Shown: positions 16,136 through 26,208 of the stretch, in pieces
Layout of the letters: the number at the start of each line of letters is the position of its first letter
Position numbering within the stretch: position 1 is the stretch's first letter
Assembly (NCBI GenBank): GCA_015075425.1
Contig: JABTUL010000001.1
Location: 682,001-746,000, forward strand
Origin: Spirochaetales bacterium
GTDB lineage: Bacteria; Spirochaetota; Leptospiria; Leptospirales; Leptonemataceae
Direction: 5' to 3'
Length of the DNA stretch: 64,000 nucleotides
Made by a program: the position numbers and the translations under genes
Notes under the pieces: model-generated
The model's database searches: none
Seen by the model: the letters and a program-made list of their open reading frames with translations, nothing else
What the model was told of the DNA's origin: nothing

Positions 16136-18280
16136 ATGGCAATAGCTAAGGCAGAGACCAAAAAGAAGGCGGGCAAGCCCCGCAAGAAGGGTTCGGGTAA
16201 GGACAAGACCCTGGTGATCGTGGAATCTCCGGCCAAGGCCCGGACCATCAATAAATATCTGGGCAACAGCTATATTATAGAAGCCTCCATGGGCCACATC
16301 ATTGATCTACCCAAATCCCGGATTGCCGTGGATGTGGAGAATGACTTCAAGCCGGAGTACATCACGGTCCGGGGCCGGGCCAAGATCTTAAATCGTCTCA
16401 AGAAGCTGGCCTCCAGCAGCCGCAATGTACTCCTCGCGGCGGACCCGGACCGTGAAGGGGAAGCCATTTCCTGGCATCTGGCCAATGCACTGCGCGATAA
16501 AAACAGTGATATCAAACGCATCGAATTCAATGAAATTACCCAGTCGGCGGTGAAAGAGGCTGTTCTCCAGCCCCGCGATATTGACATCAAGCGAGTGGAG
16601 GCCCAGCAGGCGCGACGCATTCTGGACCGCCTCGTCGGCTACAATATTTCTCCTATTCTATGGAAGAAAATCAAGCGCGGTCTCTCTGCCGGTAGGGTGC
16701 AATCCGTGGCGCTGCGGCTGATCTGTGAACGCGAAAAGGAAATCGAGGCCTTTGTTCCGGTGGAATACTGGACGGTGGACGGCAAGTTTCAGGCAGAGAA
16801 AGGCAAATCCCTTGAGGCAACTCTGGCCTTTCATAACGGACAGAAAATCGATCTGCGTGATGAGGCCAGCACCACCGCTGTGGTGGATGAGGCCACGGGA
16901 AAAACCTACTCGGTCAAAGAAATCAGCAGGAAGGAGCGCAAACGCCAGCCCTCTGCTCCCTACACCACTTCCAGGCTCCAGCAGGACGCAGCTAACAAGC
17001 TGGGATTTACCTCGCAAAAAACGATGATGGTGGCTCAGCAGCTTTATGAAGGCATCGAGATCGCCGGATCCGGTGTGGTGGGTCTCATAAGCTACATGCG
17101 CACAGACTCCACGCGCATATCTGACGGGGCACTTGCGTCCATTCGCGATTTCATCACGAAAGAAGTGGGCCCGGATTTCCTGTCTCCTGCCGTGCGGACG
17201 TATAAGGCCGGCAAATCAGCTCAGGAAGCTCATGAGGCGATTCGTCCCACGGATGTATTTCGTACTCCCGAAAGCATTGCCGCCTCTTTGAGTCGCGATC
17301 AGTACCGGCTGTACAATCTGGTCTGGCAGAAGGCCGTTTCTTCCCAGATGGCAGATGAGATCAGCGATCATACCACGGTTACCATTGAAAATAGCGATGG
17401 TCCTTCTACCTTTACCTTTCGAGCCAGCGGCAAGACGGTAAAGTTTCCCGGGTTTGCCCGCATCTTCGATCTGGAAGATAAAAAGAAAAGTGGCAGCGAT
17501 TTACCCCAGCTGAATGAAGGCCAGCCCCTGGAACTTAAAAAACTGAGTCCGGAACAACATTTCACCCAACCGCCGCCGCGCTTTTCTGATGCTTCAATGG
17601 TAAAGACTCTGGAGGAGAGCGGGGTGGGTCGTCCCAGTACCTATGCTCCAACCATTAACACCCTGCTCAAGCGATTCTATTGTGTTCGTTTGCAGAAGGC
17701 CCTCAAGCCTACGGAACTGGGAATGCTGGTCAATCAGATCCTGACCAATCACTTCAGCCACCTGGTGGACATTGATTTTACGGCCCGCATGGAAGATGAT
17801 CTTGATAAAATCGCCACGTCAGATATGAACTGGGTGGAAATGTTACGCCAGTTTTACAATCCCTTTGCCCTGACCGTGGAAACAGCACAGACCAATATTG
17901 CAGAAATGCGCGGGATACTGGACGTTGATACGGATTTAACCTGTGAGAAGTGCGGGCGCAAGATGGTCCGTAAAATCGGGCGTAATGGCTACTTTTTGGC
18001 CTGCTCGGGATTTCCAGAATGCCGCAATGCCCGCGCCATTCCTCTGGGTAAATGCCCGGTTTGCACTGATGGGGATGTGGTCAAACGCGCGACCAAGCGT
18101 GGCCGGCCTTTTTACGGGTGCAATCGCTATCCGGATTGCGATTTTTCCACCTGGGATCGGCCCGTTGAGGAGACCTGTCCGGAGTGTGGCAAACTGCTGC
18201 TTGAGAAATCCAGCCGGGAGAAAGGGAAATACATAGGCTGTTCAAGTTGCAGCTATGAGGCCGCCAGCCAGAGTGCTTAA
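16136..18280 (+). CDS. topA: DNA topoisomerase I
   Basis: 714-residue type IA topoisomerase that relaxes negative supercoils. After a basic tail (AKAETKKKAGKPRKKG) comes the Toprim domain: LVIVESPAKARTINKYLG and AADPDREGEAISWHLA (about residues 100-116) with the metal-binding Asp residues. The active-site Tyr is in LISYMRTDSTRIS (about residue 320). SGVGRPSTYAPTI is the later conserved block. The C-terminus carries three four-cysteine zinc ribbons (CEKCG/CSGFPEC, CPVC/CNRYPDC, CPECG/CSSC) from about residue 600. A weak promoter with TTGACA at 16090-16095 lies upstream. Confidence 0.97.
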   Translation: MAIAKAETKKKAGKPRKKGSGKDKTLVIVESPAKARTINKYLGNSYIIEASMGHIIDLPKSRIAVDVENDFKPEYITVRGRAKILNRLKKLASSSRNVLLAADPDREGEAISWHLANALRDKNSDIKRIEFNEITQSAVKEAVLQPRDIDIKRVEAQQARRILDRLVGYNISPILWKKIKRGLSAGRVQSVALRLICEREKEIEAFVPVEYWTVDGKFQAEKGKSLEATLAFHNGQKIDLRDEASTTAVVDEATGKTYSVKEISRKERKRQPSAPYTTSRLQQDAANKLGFTSQKTMMVAQQLYEGIEIAGSGVVGLISYMRTDSTRISDGALASIRDFITKEVGPDFLSPAVRTYKAGKSAQEAHEAIRPTDVFRTPESIAASLSRDQYRLYNLVWQKAVSSQMADEISDHTTVTIENSDGPSTFTFRASGKTVKFPGFARIFDLEDKKKSGSDLPQLNEGQPLELKKLSPEQHFTQPPPRFSDASMVKTLEESGVGRPSTYAPTINTLLKRFYCVRLQKALKPTELGMLVNQILTNHFSHLVDIDFTARMEDDLDKIATSDMNWVEMLRQFYNPFALTVETAQTNIAEMRGILDVDTDLTCEKCGRKMVRKIGRNGYFLACSGFPECRNARAIPLGKCPVCTDGDVVKRATKRGRPFYGCNRYPDCDFSTWDRPVEETCPECGKLLLEKSSREKGKYIGCSSCSYEAASQSA

Positions 18281-18297
18281 AAAAAGCTTGCTTTCCG

Positions 18298-18678
18298 GTG
18301 CCCACCTATCATGCACATGGTGTGCTGCCCGTGAACAATCTGGAAATCCAGCGCCGGGAAGAGGGAGCCGCTGACGTTCTCTATTTGAAGGGTGAGGTAA
18401 ATCTCTTCAACTGTCCGGAAGTCAAAGAAAGTATCGATGAACTGGTTGGCCGGGGTCGTACGCGCATCGTTTTGAATCTGGAGCACGTTTCTTTCATCGA
18501 CTCCTCCGGACTGGGGGCATTGATCAGCGGACATACAAATTTGCGGAAATCCGGCAGTGCGCTACGGCTGGCCTGTGTTCCGGCCAACATCATGAAAACT
18601 TTTGAATTGACCAACCTACAGTCGTTCTTTGGTATCTTTCCCACAGAGGAGCAGGCCCTGCAGTCCTTTCCCGATTAG
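18298..18678 (+). CDS. STAS-domain anti-sigma factor antagonist
   Basis: 126 residues of the SpoIIAA/RsbV class. The phosphorylation site is in HVSFIDSSGLGALIS (Ser within DSSGLG), preceded by a beta strand RIVLNLE. These proteins release a partner from a kinase-type anti-sigma factor, switching with serine phosphorylation. GTG 18298 is the longest start; GTG 18331 (before NNLEIQRREEG) is equally plausible, and neither has a good ribosome site. It follows topA by 17 bp. No anti-sigma kinase or PP2C phosphatase gene lies in the window. Confidence 0.87.
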   Translation: MPTYHAHGVLPVNNLEIQRREEGAADVLYLKGEVNLFNCPEVKESIDELVGRGRTRIVLNLEHVSFIDSSGLGALISGHTNLRKSGSALRLACVPANIMKTFELTNLQSFFGIFPTEEQALQSFPD

Positions 18679-18718
18679 CCCGGATTATCCATGAAAGCTG
18701 TAGGCGCACGCGCCGGTC

Positions 18719-19720
18719 TTACCCCTGACCTTCTTCCGCCTGGCGGAGCGGATTGTACCACACCCAGAAAGAACGCAATCGGTACACCGTGAAGGTAAAC
18801 AGACTCACAATGGTCAGTGCGCCGTAGAGCCACAGGGCCAGCATGCCCTGCACAGGCCAGAGAAGGACGGAGAGAATTGCCAGCCAGAGCAGCGGATCGG
18901 TAAAGTATTCTTTACCATTGATCAGGTGACCGTACATGACCGTGCCAATGTAGGAACCGGCAGCCAGAGTAAAACTAAGAATGGCCTGATGTACATTGAA
19001 GTGACCGGTCTGCCACAGCAAGAATATGGTGACCTGCAGGGCCGCAAAAGAATAGAACTTGATTCCCGGTGCACCGCTGCGCCGACTGATGGTGAAGAGG
19101 GTGCCCAGGCCGCCCAGAGAGGCCAGAAGCAAGATCACGGAAAATACAGAGAGACCACCCAGCGGAATAATGAAGGCCATCAGCTGGCGAACGGCATCGA
19201 TGCCGCTTCCGGCCAGAAACAGAACGCATAAAAGCACTCCCTCAAGAGAGCCGATCTTTTCAAAAACCAGCCATCCCGTGCGATACTGCTCATGCATGGT
19301 CATAGCATGCGCCAGATAGGTGGAGCCGGCCAGGACCACAACCAACCAGGAATGGCTGGCGGGATAGGCATTGGCCAGCAGAAAAACAACGATGCCGCTG
19401 TTGAATACGTCAAGATAGTGATCCAGGTATTCTCCCAGAGGGGAACCGGTCCCGGTTTTTTTGGCCTGCATTCCATCAAGGTGATCTCCCAGGGTGTACA
19501 GAAAAAGACAGAGAGGCAGGAGCCAGAAGTTGTAGGGATGATCGGGAGAGCTCAGTTGACGGAACAAAGCGTAGTAGATAAAAAGATTGGAGAACAGGGT
19601 AATAAAATTGGCCGGCAGAAATCCGGGCAGCATACGCGCCACGGGGCCGGCCACGTACTTTCGCATGTAGGGCGTCAGGATCGAATGATCAATGACTCTG
19701 TATTTGTAAGGCCGGATCAA
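18719..19720 (-). CDS. CDP-alcohol phosphatidyltransferase family protein
   Basis: 333 residues with about eight to ten membrane helices. The catalytic motif is present as [19 protein letters not shown] followed by EYLDHYLD, i.e. DG-x2-A-x-x8-G-x3-D-x3-D with Lys where Arg is usual. Length and helix number suit the eukaryote-like choline/ethanolamine phosphotransferase group better than short PgsA. It would transfer a phospho-alcohol group to a diacylglycerol-type acceptor in the inner membrane. The TTG start overlaps the stop of the carboxyltransferase gene (TTGA), so the two genes are translationally coupled. Confidence 0.84.
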   Translation of the reverse strand: MIRPYKYRVIDHSILTPYMRKYVAGPVARMLPGFLPANFITLFSNLFIYYALFRQLSSPDHPYNFWLLPLCLFLYTLGDHLDGMQAKKTGTGSPLGEYLDHYLDVFNSGIVVFLLANAYPASHSWLVVVLAGSTYLAHAMTMHEQYRTGWLVFEKIGSLEGVLLCVLFLAGSGIDAVRQLMAFIIPLGGLSVFSVILLLASLGGLGTLFTISRRSGAPGIKFYSFAALQVTIFLLWQTGHFNVHQAILSFTLAAGSYIGTVMYGHLINGKEYFTDPLLWLAILSVLLWPVQGMLALWLYGALTIVSLFTFTVYRLRSFWVWYNPLRQAEEGQG

Positions 19721-21378
19721 TGGAATTCGCGCTGTGGTCCGGTCATGGCCGCTGGAGTGTAGCGCCGCATCAAATAGTTCAAATTTTCACTGAGCACCTG
19801 GCGGCTGTAGCCGGGCATAATGACCCGGGAAATGGATCCCAGAGCCAGGGCTTCTTTAGGATTCATAAGATCTTTTTCATAGCGACTGGAAAGTTCAGCG
19901 AGAGTTGCCTGGAGTTCCTGATCAGCCCGGGCCCCCTCACCGGCCGCTGTCATCTCCCTGTGTTTCTTCCGGGCCTTCTGCAGCTCATCCTTAAAAACGA
20001 ATTCCTTACCGGCAGGGCCCATGACAGCCACTCTTGCTGTGGGCAGGGTAAAAACCATATCCGCTCCCGTATGGTAGGAGTTCCAGGTGGCATAAGCACC
20101 ACCGAAGGCGTTACGCACAATGAGTAGCAGTCGCGGTACGCGCAGGTCGATGATGGAATCAAGGAGGGCACGGCCGGCCTGAACAATTCCCCCTGATTCC
20201 TGTTCTTTGCCCGGTAGAAAACCGGTCGTGTCTTCAAGAAAGATAACCGGTATATTGTAAAGATTGGCAAAACGGATGAATCGCGCAGCCTTATAGGCTG
20301 CAGCGATGTCGATTTGCCCCGACGCTACGGCACTGTTATTGGCTAAAAAGGCGACCACGTGTCCCCCCAGTCGCCCAAAGGCAGTAACCATATTGCGCGC
20401 GCGCTGCGGCTGCAGTTCGAAATATTCCCCGTGATCGCAGATCAACTGAATGAGCAGCGTGATATCAAAAGGCGTATTGAATCCGGTGGGAGAATTGAAC
20501 GTCCTGCGAAACAGGATATCTTCCTCATAGGTGATCCGGTCCAGAGGATCCGATGTTGGGTGGAACGGAGCAAAGCTTCTATTATTGTCCGGCAGGTAGG
20601 CCAGCAGCCGCAGAGCCTTGCGCAGCGCTCCCAATTCATCCGGAGCCACCAGATCGACAACGCCGCTCTGTCCATGTACACGCGGTCCGCCCAGTTCATC
20701 CGGCGTCACCTCTTCCCCCAGGACGTCCTTGACCACTCCAGGGCCGGTCAGTCCAAAGAACGTATTCTCCGGCTGGATCATGAAAGATCCCTGGCGAGGC
20801 AGGTAGGAGCCTCCGCCTGCATTGTAGCCAAACATGAGCATAATACTGGGGACCAGACCGGAGATCTTGCGCAGGGCACAGAATGCTTCTGAATAGCCAT
20901 CGAGTCCTCCCACGCCGGCGGGGACATAGGCGCCTGCGGAATCGTTCATGCCGATGAGCGGGATACCATGTTCACCGGCCATGTAGATCAAGCGGGCGAG
21001 TTTGGCACCGTTTGTAGCATCCATCGAGCCGGCCCGAACAGTGAAATCATGGCCATAGATGGCCACATCGCGCCCGCCAATCTTGATGATCCCGGTGACT
21101 ATGCTTGCTCCATCCAGATTGGGACCCCAGTTCTGGAACAGTATATTGGGATTCTCCGTGGTCAGCACCTTAATGCGCTCCCAGACGGTCATGCGCCCCT
21201 TGCTGTGCTGCACCATGACGCGCCCGATCCCGCCGCTTTTCCCGGGTCGCGCGAGAAGTTCCCGGCCCATCGCCAGAGTTTCTTCATAAAGCGATGGCGG
21301 CGCTGCGTTCAGATCGGCATTTTCTGAGCCTTGCAGAGGGTTATCCAGAGAATAAACAGGGCCGGATTGCACAGTCAT
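19717..21378 (-). CDS. Acyl-CoA carboxylase carboxyltransferase subunit
   Basis: 553 residues from ATG 21378; the frame runs another 96 bases upstream, overlapping the divergent gene's region, and no ribosome site decides the start. Two crotonase-like carboxyltransferase domains are visible: [18 protein letters not shown] near the start; [21 protein letters not shown] and [15 protein letters not shown] in the first half; [27 protein letters not shown] and [15 protein letters not shown] in the second. This is the propionyl-/methylcrotonyl-/geranyl-CoA carboxylase beta family. The biotin carboxylase partner is not in the window, so the substrate is open. Coupling to a phosphatidyltransferase is unusual and may reflect lipid metabolism. 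Confidence 0.9.
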   Translation of the reverse strand: MTVQSGPVYSLDNPLQGSENADLNAAPPSLYEETLAMGRELLARPGKSGGIGRVMVQHSKGRMTVWERIKVLTTENPNILFQNWGPNLDGASIVTGIIKIGGRDVAIYGHDFTVRAGSMDATNGAKLARLIYMAGEHGIPLIGMNDSAGAYVPAGVGGLDGYSEAFCALRKISGLVPSIMLMFGYNAGGGSYLPRQGSFMIQPENTFFGLTGPGVVKDVLGEEVTPDELGGPRVHGQSGVVDLVAPDELGALRKALRLLAYLPDNNRSFAPFHPTSDPLDRITYEEDILFRRTFNSPTGFNTPFDITLLIQLICDHGEYFELQPQRARNMVTAFGRLGGHVVAFLANNSAVASGQIDIAAAYKAARFIRFANLYNIPVIFLEDTTGFLPGKEQESGGIVQAGRALLDSIIDLRVPRLLLIVRNAFGGAYATWNSYHTGADMVFTLPTARVAVMGPAGKEFVFKDELQKARKKHREMTAAGEGARADQELQATLAELSSRYEKDLMNPKEALALGSISRVIMPGYSRQVLSENLNYLMRRYTPAAMTGPQREFH

Positions 21379-21465
21379 CGGTGGAGGATCGTCAAGGCAC
21401 AACTGGCGGTCAATCGTAAAAAAGAAAAGGCTTTCAGGCTGCGTCCGGACTGGAATGTTGGCATC

Positions 21466-23295
21466 ATGCCGCACAGGGAAGGTCCCAAGCGACCGGTATG
21501 GAAAGACATTCTGCGTTATCTGATCTATGTCTTTCCGGGAGCCACGCTTCCCTTGTTTTTATTTTCGCGCAATGCTTTCCGGGCCCATCCCGATGATGGC
21601 TTTTCCGCCAGCTTCAGTACCTTCAGTGCTTATGTTTTTTACTGGAGTTTCTATACTATCATGCAGCGCGCGCCATTCACTCTGGCCGCGCTCATCTCCC
21701 CTCTGGCCAGTTTTTGCTTCTTTGCCCTGATCTTTGTCCACAGAGAGACAGGACGGATGATTCCGGTGTACTATCTGGCAGACAATCTTTCAGAGGTTTT
21801 TGCTACGGCCATCTACAGTGGCCTTTTGCAGTTAGTGATCGTGGGCCTTGTGGTGTATGCCCTTTTTCTGGCGGCCTTTTTCCTGTTGCGCCGGCGCATG
21901 TCCCGCTTTCGTCTGGACTACAACCTGGACTATTGGCCGGCACGGGCAATTCTTACTGTCGCTTTGCTCACTGTCGCTCTGGGCTGGCTTGCCCCTTCCC
22001 ACATGGGCTATTTTGTGCGCTCCGGCTGGAATGCTTACCGGATGGAAAAAACTCTGCAGAGTTATGACATCAAAGCCAGTGCACCTCTTGTTTCTGCGCT
22101 CGGATTACCCGCCGCGTCCGATCCTTCCTTTCCTTTGCTGCGCAGTCTGCCAGGAAATCCGCGGGCGGAGCGCGATGTTTTCATTGTGGTCCTGGAATCT
22201 TTCAGCGGGCTGTACCCGGAAGATACTCCCTTCCTGACCGGCCTCGTTCGTGAATCGATTAGCGCCGATCAAGCCTACTCCGTGTCTATCAATACTCCGC
22301 GCGGTTATCTGTCGATTCTCTGCGGGATCTACCCCAGCTTTCAACAGAAGGCCTTTGTGCATTTTGCTGACAATCGCTACCGCTGCCTGAGTGGCATCCT
22401 GGGGGATGCCGGTTATGCAACCTACTTCTTTTATGATATCCCCAATCTGGGCTTTGATAACACTTACAATTTCTTAAAACATATCGGCTTTGAGCAAGTG
22501 CACAACAATCTGGGCAGTGAATCAGAGCGCCGTCCTTCCGCTGACGCCTGGTCGAGCGCGGGGGATGCCGTCTTTTACAAAGATGTATTCCGCTTCCTAA
22601 GAGAGGCCGGGCATCCCCGTCCCGCTCTTGTAGCCATTGGCACCAATGGTAACCACTGGCCTTTTCATGAAGGAGAGGAGTCTTACCGCACGCCGGGACT
22701 TTCTGCCGCGAGAATGAATGAGCTGTACCGCAAATCGTTACGGAAAACGGATGATGCCCTGCGTTTGTTTTTCCGTGAGCTGACTCTCAGTCCCTATCGT
22801 GATGCTCTCGTTGTGGTTGTGGGCGACCATCCTTTTCCAGCCGGCGAGCATGGCAATTTCTGGAATGAAAACCGGGCCTATGAAGAAAGCTTTCGCACAG
22901 TGCTTTTGATTCATGGCACCGGCCGGAAAAGCCATCCGGTTGCCAGTCAGGTGGACATCATGCCCACGATTCTGGACGCTTTGAATCTGCGCGCCCGAAG
23001 CCACATGGCCGGAGTTTCCCTGCTACGCGAGCCGGAAAAAAGACTCATCCAGTACACCCAGCCCTATGATGGAAAGTTTCTTTGTTCTCTGTACTGGCCG
23101 TACAAACGCTGTCATGAGATTGAGCGCAGCCAGACGCGGATTTTTGATCTGAGTCGGGATCCACGGGAGGAGAAATCGCTCAATGAATCCGATCTACCGC
23201 CTGAAGTTCTGGAGAAACTCCGTCAGGGGCAGGAACTGTGGCTCTTGAACCAGGCGCTCTTTCTACAAGACGCCTTCCTGCCCCAGAGCCGCTAA
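21466..23295 (+). CDS. LtaS-like membrane phosphoglycerol transferase/sulfatase-fold enzyme
   Basis: 609 residues from ATG 21466; the frame is open further upstream but that part is low quality. Four to five N-terminal membrane helices (residues about 20-190) precede an alkaline-phosphatase-superfamily domain: [12 protein letters not shown] (first metal site), [20 protein letters not shown] (Thr nucleophile), [11 protein letters not shown] and [15 protein letters not shown] (second metal site). This is the lipoteichoic acid synthase/OpgB architecture, which moves phosphoglycerol or phosphoethanolamine onto envelope glycans in the periplasm. A diderm spirochaete has no LTA, so the acceptor is unknown. 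It overlaps the convergent glycosylase gene by 33 bp. Confidence 0.86.
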   Translation: MPHREGPKRPVWKDILRYLIYVFPGATLPLFLFSRNAFRAHPDDGFSASFSTFSAYVFYWSFYTIMQRAPFTLAALISPLASFCFFALIFVHRETGRMIPVYYLADNLSEVFATAIYSGLLQLVIVGLVVYALFLAAFFLLRRRMSRFRLDYNLDYWPARAILTVALLTVALGWLAPSHMGYFVRSGWNAYRMEKTLQSYDIKASAPLVSALGLPAASDPSFPLLRSLPGNPRAERDVFIVVLESFSGLYPEDTPFLTGLVRESISADQAYSVSINTPRGYLSILCGIYPSFQQKAFVHFADNRYRCLSGILGDAGYATYFFYDIPNLGFDNTYNFLKHIGFEQVHNNLGSESERRPSADAWSSAGDAVFYKDVFRFLREAGHPRPALVAIGTNGNHWPFHEGEESYRTPGLSAARMNELYRKSLRKTDDALRLFFRELTLSPYRDALVVVVGDHPFPAGEHGNFWNENRAYEESFRTVLLIHGTGRKSHPVASQVDIMPTILDALNLRARSHMAGVSLLREPEKRLIQYTQPYDGKFLCSLYWPYKRCHEIERSQTRIFDLSRDPREEKSLNESDLPPEVLEKLRQGQELWLLNQALFLQDAFLPQSR

Positions 23296-23958
23296 ATACT
23301 TTTGCACGTAGTCGGCCCGGTTGCGGGAACGGTATTGCATGATGAAACGCGGATGATCCAGGGGCGTAATTCTTTCGAAGAAACCGTGGGTGCGATTGAG
23401 TTTTTTTAGAAAAGTATAGTTCTTGTCCCGGCCCAGGCAGAAGACCTCCCTGCTGTCCACCATGGCCAGCTGGGCTTTTAGATTTTCTACAATGAAAGGA
23501 AGAAGAGACTGTAGAATTTCCGGTGAGTCGTAGTAGTTGCAATTTTTTATTGTCCCGAATTCCTTCTTTATGAGACCCAGCGGACAGGTTGCACCCACAA
23601 AAAAAGAGTGATAGAATTTTTCCGCTCCGCCAGAGGCGCTGACCACTTCGTAAAAGAAAACGGAAGAAGGCTCATACAGTTGAAAGGAGGTGGAAATGTT
23701 ACAGAACTCCCGAAGCCTGCGGGTATCGCTGAAAGGGATACCTGTGGTGCCGCCTCCCAGCCGTCCGGGATTGATACCCAGAATCAGCCGCCGGGGGCCG
23801 GGGGCGGTGTAGTATTTATGGTAGAAAGTGCGTGCAATCTGCAGGGCTTCACTCCCCGGCGCGTAAGGGCTGAGGATTTCTATCGAAGCCGGAAGCTTGC
23901 CTTTGAATTGCAGATTTTCCAGCCAGTGCAGAATCTTTTGAGCCAGAGTCGTTTTCAT
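23263..23958 (-). CDS. SMUG2-like uracil-DNA glycosylase family protein
   Basis: 231 residues. The substrate loop reads ILGINPGRLGGGTTGIPFSD and the later His motif LDHPRFIMQYR; both match the SMUG2/DUF4918 branch of the uracil-DNA glycosylase superfamily, in which GxNPGxxG activates water and HPS/HPR inserts into DNA. EPSSVFFYEVVSASGG lies between. Members excise uracil or related deaminated bases. The gene stands alone, convergent with the LtaS-like gene (33-bp overlap) and 37 bp from the divergent repeat-protein start. Function is by family, not shown here. Confidence 0.83.
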   Translation of the reverse strand: MKTTLAQKILHWLENLQFKGKLPASIEILSPYAPGSEALQIARTFYHKYYTAPGPRRLILGINPGRLGGGTTGIPFSDTRRLREFCNISTSFQLYEPSSVFFYEVVSASGGAEKFYHSFFVGATCPLGLIKKEFGTIKNCNYYDSPEILQSLLPFIVENLKAQLAMVDSREVFCLGRDKNYTFLKKLNRTHGFFERITPLDHPRFIMQYRSRNRADYVQKYLAALGQEGVL

Positions 23959-23995
23959 GATAGCCAGCCCGGCCAGACAGAATAATTAAGACCCC

Positions 23996-25438
23996 GTGCA
24001 GAAAAAAGTCATTCTCTTGATTTTCTTTCTGCTTCCGGCCCTTGTAGAGGCCAGGGAAGAGCAGACTGTCCATGGTGATTTACGCCGCAGCTACTGGCAA
24101 TTCCTGTTTCTTTATGAACAGACGCGGGCACCAGGTCAATCGGAATTCATCATCCATCCATTCTATGGCCGTTATCGCAACAGGGAATCGGCTTACAGCT
24201 ATCATTACATTCTGTACCCTCTGTTCTACAGTCACGGGACCAATTACTGGCGTAAGTGGAAATTCCTGGGTCTTTTCATTGGCGATGATTTCTACCATGT
24301 AGATAAGGGCAAAGACCGCGATATCATGCTCAGTCCTCTATTGCATTGGGGTCGGGGGGATACGGAAGAAGAGCGTTACTTTGGCTTCTTTCCTTTTTAC
24401 GGCAAGGTCAAGGACAAGATTTCCTACGCAGAGATTCAATATGTGCTTTTTCCCCTCTACGCACGCTGGAAATGGAGCGATTATCAGGCCACGGCCATCC
24501 TCTGGCCTTTTGTTATGTGGGGTAAAGGGAAGGCGCGTGATGAATTGCGTATCTTTCCTTTCTACAGCCGTAAAGTTCACACGGGGAAGTACCGCCGCTA
24601 TTCTGTCCTCTGGCCCTTTTTTCAATGGGGCCACGAAGATCTGGATAAAAGAGAGCCGCGCAGTTATGTGTTTTTCTGGCCTTTTTACGGCCGCAAATGG
24701 TCGCGTGACGGCAACCTGAATGTGCATTCTTTCCTCCCGCTGCTTATCTGGCCTGTGGTGGCTTACGGGTCGGACAAGAAGGCCGGTTCCTTTGATCTGA
24801 AAGTGCTCTGGTTTTTATTTCAGCGCAGCTACAGCCGTAAACCTTTTATGGATAAGTTGATTGTTTTTCCATTTTACGGGCGCTACACTTTTGGTTCCTT
24901 TGAAGAAGAAAGTTCCGATGTCCTGTCCTACTCCCGGGAGGGTATTTTTATCACGCCTTTTTTTACCCGGCTGGCCACGCACTCCGCTGTCCTTGAGGGA
25001 GTTTACACTTCCCTGTTTCCCTTCTACCATGAAAGCCAGCGTTTTTTCCGGAGGGATCGGACTACGGAAGTGTTCTATAAGGTCTGGCCCCTCTACCAGT
25101 ACATGCGCGACAGTGAAGGCAATAGCAGCTTCCGCAGTCTGGTGCTCTGGCCTGGTCGGGCCGACCATTTTGAGCGGGTCTGGGGCACTTTTTATTCACT
25201 CATTGAGTACAATCGCTATTCGAACGGGGATCGTTACTTCTCACTCCTTTTTAGACTTTACTCCCAGTACTGGAATGAAAAAGAGTTTCATCTGTTTCTT
25301 CTGGGGCTCTTTGAATTTCATCGAACGCCGGAGTACTGGTCTTTTGAAATTCTGGGCGGCTTTCTGGGTTACAGGAGGGACTACCTGGCGGAGCAACGGG
25401 TGGACAATGTAGTGCGCTTGCTCTGGATGGATTTGTGA
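23996..25438 (+). CDS. Exported aromatic-repeat protein (FPFYGR/LWPF repeats)
   Basis: 480 residues from GTG 23996. A signal peptide (KKVILLIFFLLPALVEA) is followed by at least nine loosely repeated units of about 30-45 residues, each with an FPFYGR/FPLYxR box and a following LWPFxxWG or LSPLLHWG box. The pattern of alternating aromatic strands with basic turns suggests an antiparallel beta structure, perhaps an outer-membrane barrel or a beta-solenoid. I know of no assigned function. The TGA stop overlaps the GTG of the MlaE permease gene (GTGA), so the two are co-translated and may share a lipid-transport role. Confidence 0.68.
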   Translation: MQKKVILLIFFLLPALVEAREEQTVHGDLRRSYWQFLFLYEQTRAPGQSEFIIHPFYGRYRNRESAYSYHYILYPLFYSHGTNYWRKWKFLGLFIGDDFYHVDKGKDRDIMLSPLLHWGRGDTEEERYFGFFPFYGKVKDKISYAEIQYVLFPLYARWKWSDYQATAILWPFVMWGKGKARDELRIFPFYSRKVHTGKYRRYSVLWPFFQWGHEDLDKREPRSYVFFWPFYGRKWSRDGNLNVHSFLPLLIWPVVAYGSDKKAGSFDLKVLWFLFQRSYSRKPFMDKLIVFPFYGRYTFGSFEEESSDVLSYSREGIFITPFFTRLATHSAVLEGVYTSLFPFYHESQRFFRRDRTTEVFYKVWPLYQYMRDSEGNSSFRSLVLWPGRADHFERVWGTFYSLIEYNRYSNGDRYFSLLFRLYSQYWNEKEFHLFLLGLFEFHRTPEYWSFEILGGFLGYRRDYLAEQRVDNVVRLLWMDL

Positions 25439-26208
25439 AACAGGCGCGGGAAGCAATTCTTTCTCCCTTACGAACTTCCGGTGAGACGCTGCTGCTCATC
25501 TATCATACGTTCCGCCATCTGCCTTATATCTGGTTCAAAAGGCACGAGACTTTGCGTCAGATGTACGTGTCCGGTTTCAAGAGTCTATTCACCGTCAGCG
25601 TGGTGGCCCTTTTTACGGGCATGATCATCGGTTTGCAAACAGGGCTCGCGCTCAAGACCTACGGGCAGCAGGACTTAATCGGTCAAATCATCACGATCAC
25701 CCTGACCCGGGAGATGTCTCCGTTTATGTCCGCTTTGATTCTGTCTGCGGCCGTCGGGTCGGCGATGGCGGCAGAAATTGGAACGATGACGGTTTCGGAA
25801 GAAGTCGATGCCCTGGAAGTGATGTCCATCGATCCCGTGCGTTATCTGGTTTTACCCCGCCTGGTGGGCTTTACTTTGATCGTTCCGGTCCTGGCCACCT
25901 ACGCCACTTTGCTCGGCGTTCTGGGTGGTGGACTGGTGGCCAATACGCAGCTGGGGGTGGAACTACCCACCTACTTCAACGTGGTTCTTGAGGTGCTCCG
26001 CAGCAAGGAAGGTCTTAAGGATATTTATGTGGGGCAGCTCAAAGCGTTTGTGTATGGAATCACCATTGCCTCGATCAGTTGCCAGCAGGGTCTGGCCGCC
26101 AGTGGTGGAGCGATAGGCGTGGGCATTGCAGTGCGGCAGAGTGTGGTGTCCTCTTTTCTCATGGTGATTGTCCTCGGGTATTTTATCACGTCGGTGTTCT
26201 ATCGATGA
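25435..26208 (+). CDS. MlaE-family ABC transporter permease
   Basis: 257 residues with five or six membrane helices. LTREMSPFMSALILSAAVGSAMAAEIGTM and EEVDALEVMSIDPVRYLVLPRLV are the hallmark MlaE (YrbE) segments, the second acting as coupling helix to the ATPase. The family moves phospholipid or other lipids between inner and outer membranes with MlaF, MlaD and partners. Here no MlaF or MlaD gene is adjacent; instead the gene is wedged between an aromatic-repeat exported protein and a lipoprotein, each sharing overlapping stop/start codons with it. Confidence 0.9.
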   Translation: MKQAREAILSPLRTSGETLLLIYHTFRHLPYIWFKRHETLRQMYVSGFKSLFTVSVVALFTGMIIGLQTGLALKTYGQQDLIGQIITITLTREMSPFMSALILSAAVGSAMAAEIGTMTVSEEVDALEVMSIDPVRYLVLPRLVGFTLIVPVLATYATLLGVLGGGLVANTQLGVELPTYFNVVLEVLRSKEGLKDIYVGQLKAFVYGITIASISCQQGLAASGGAIGVGIAVRQSVVSSFLMVIVLGYFITSVFYR

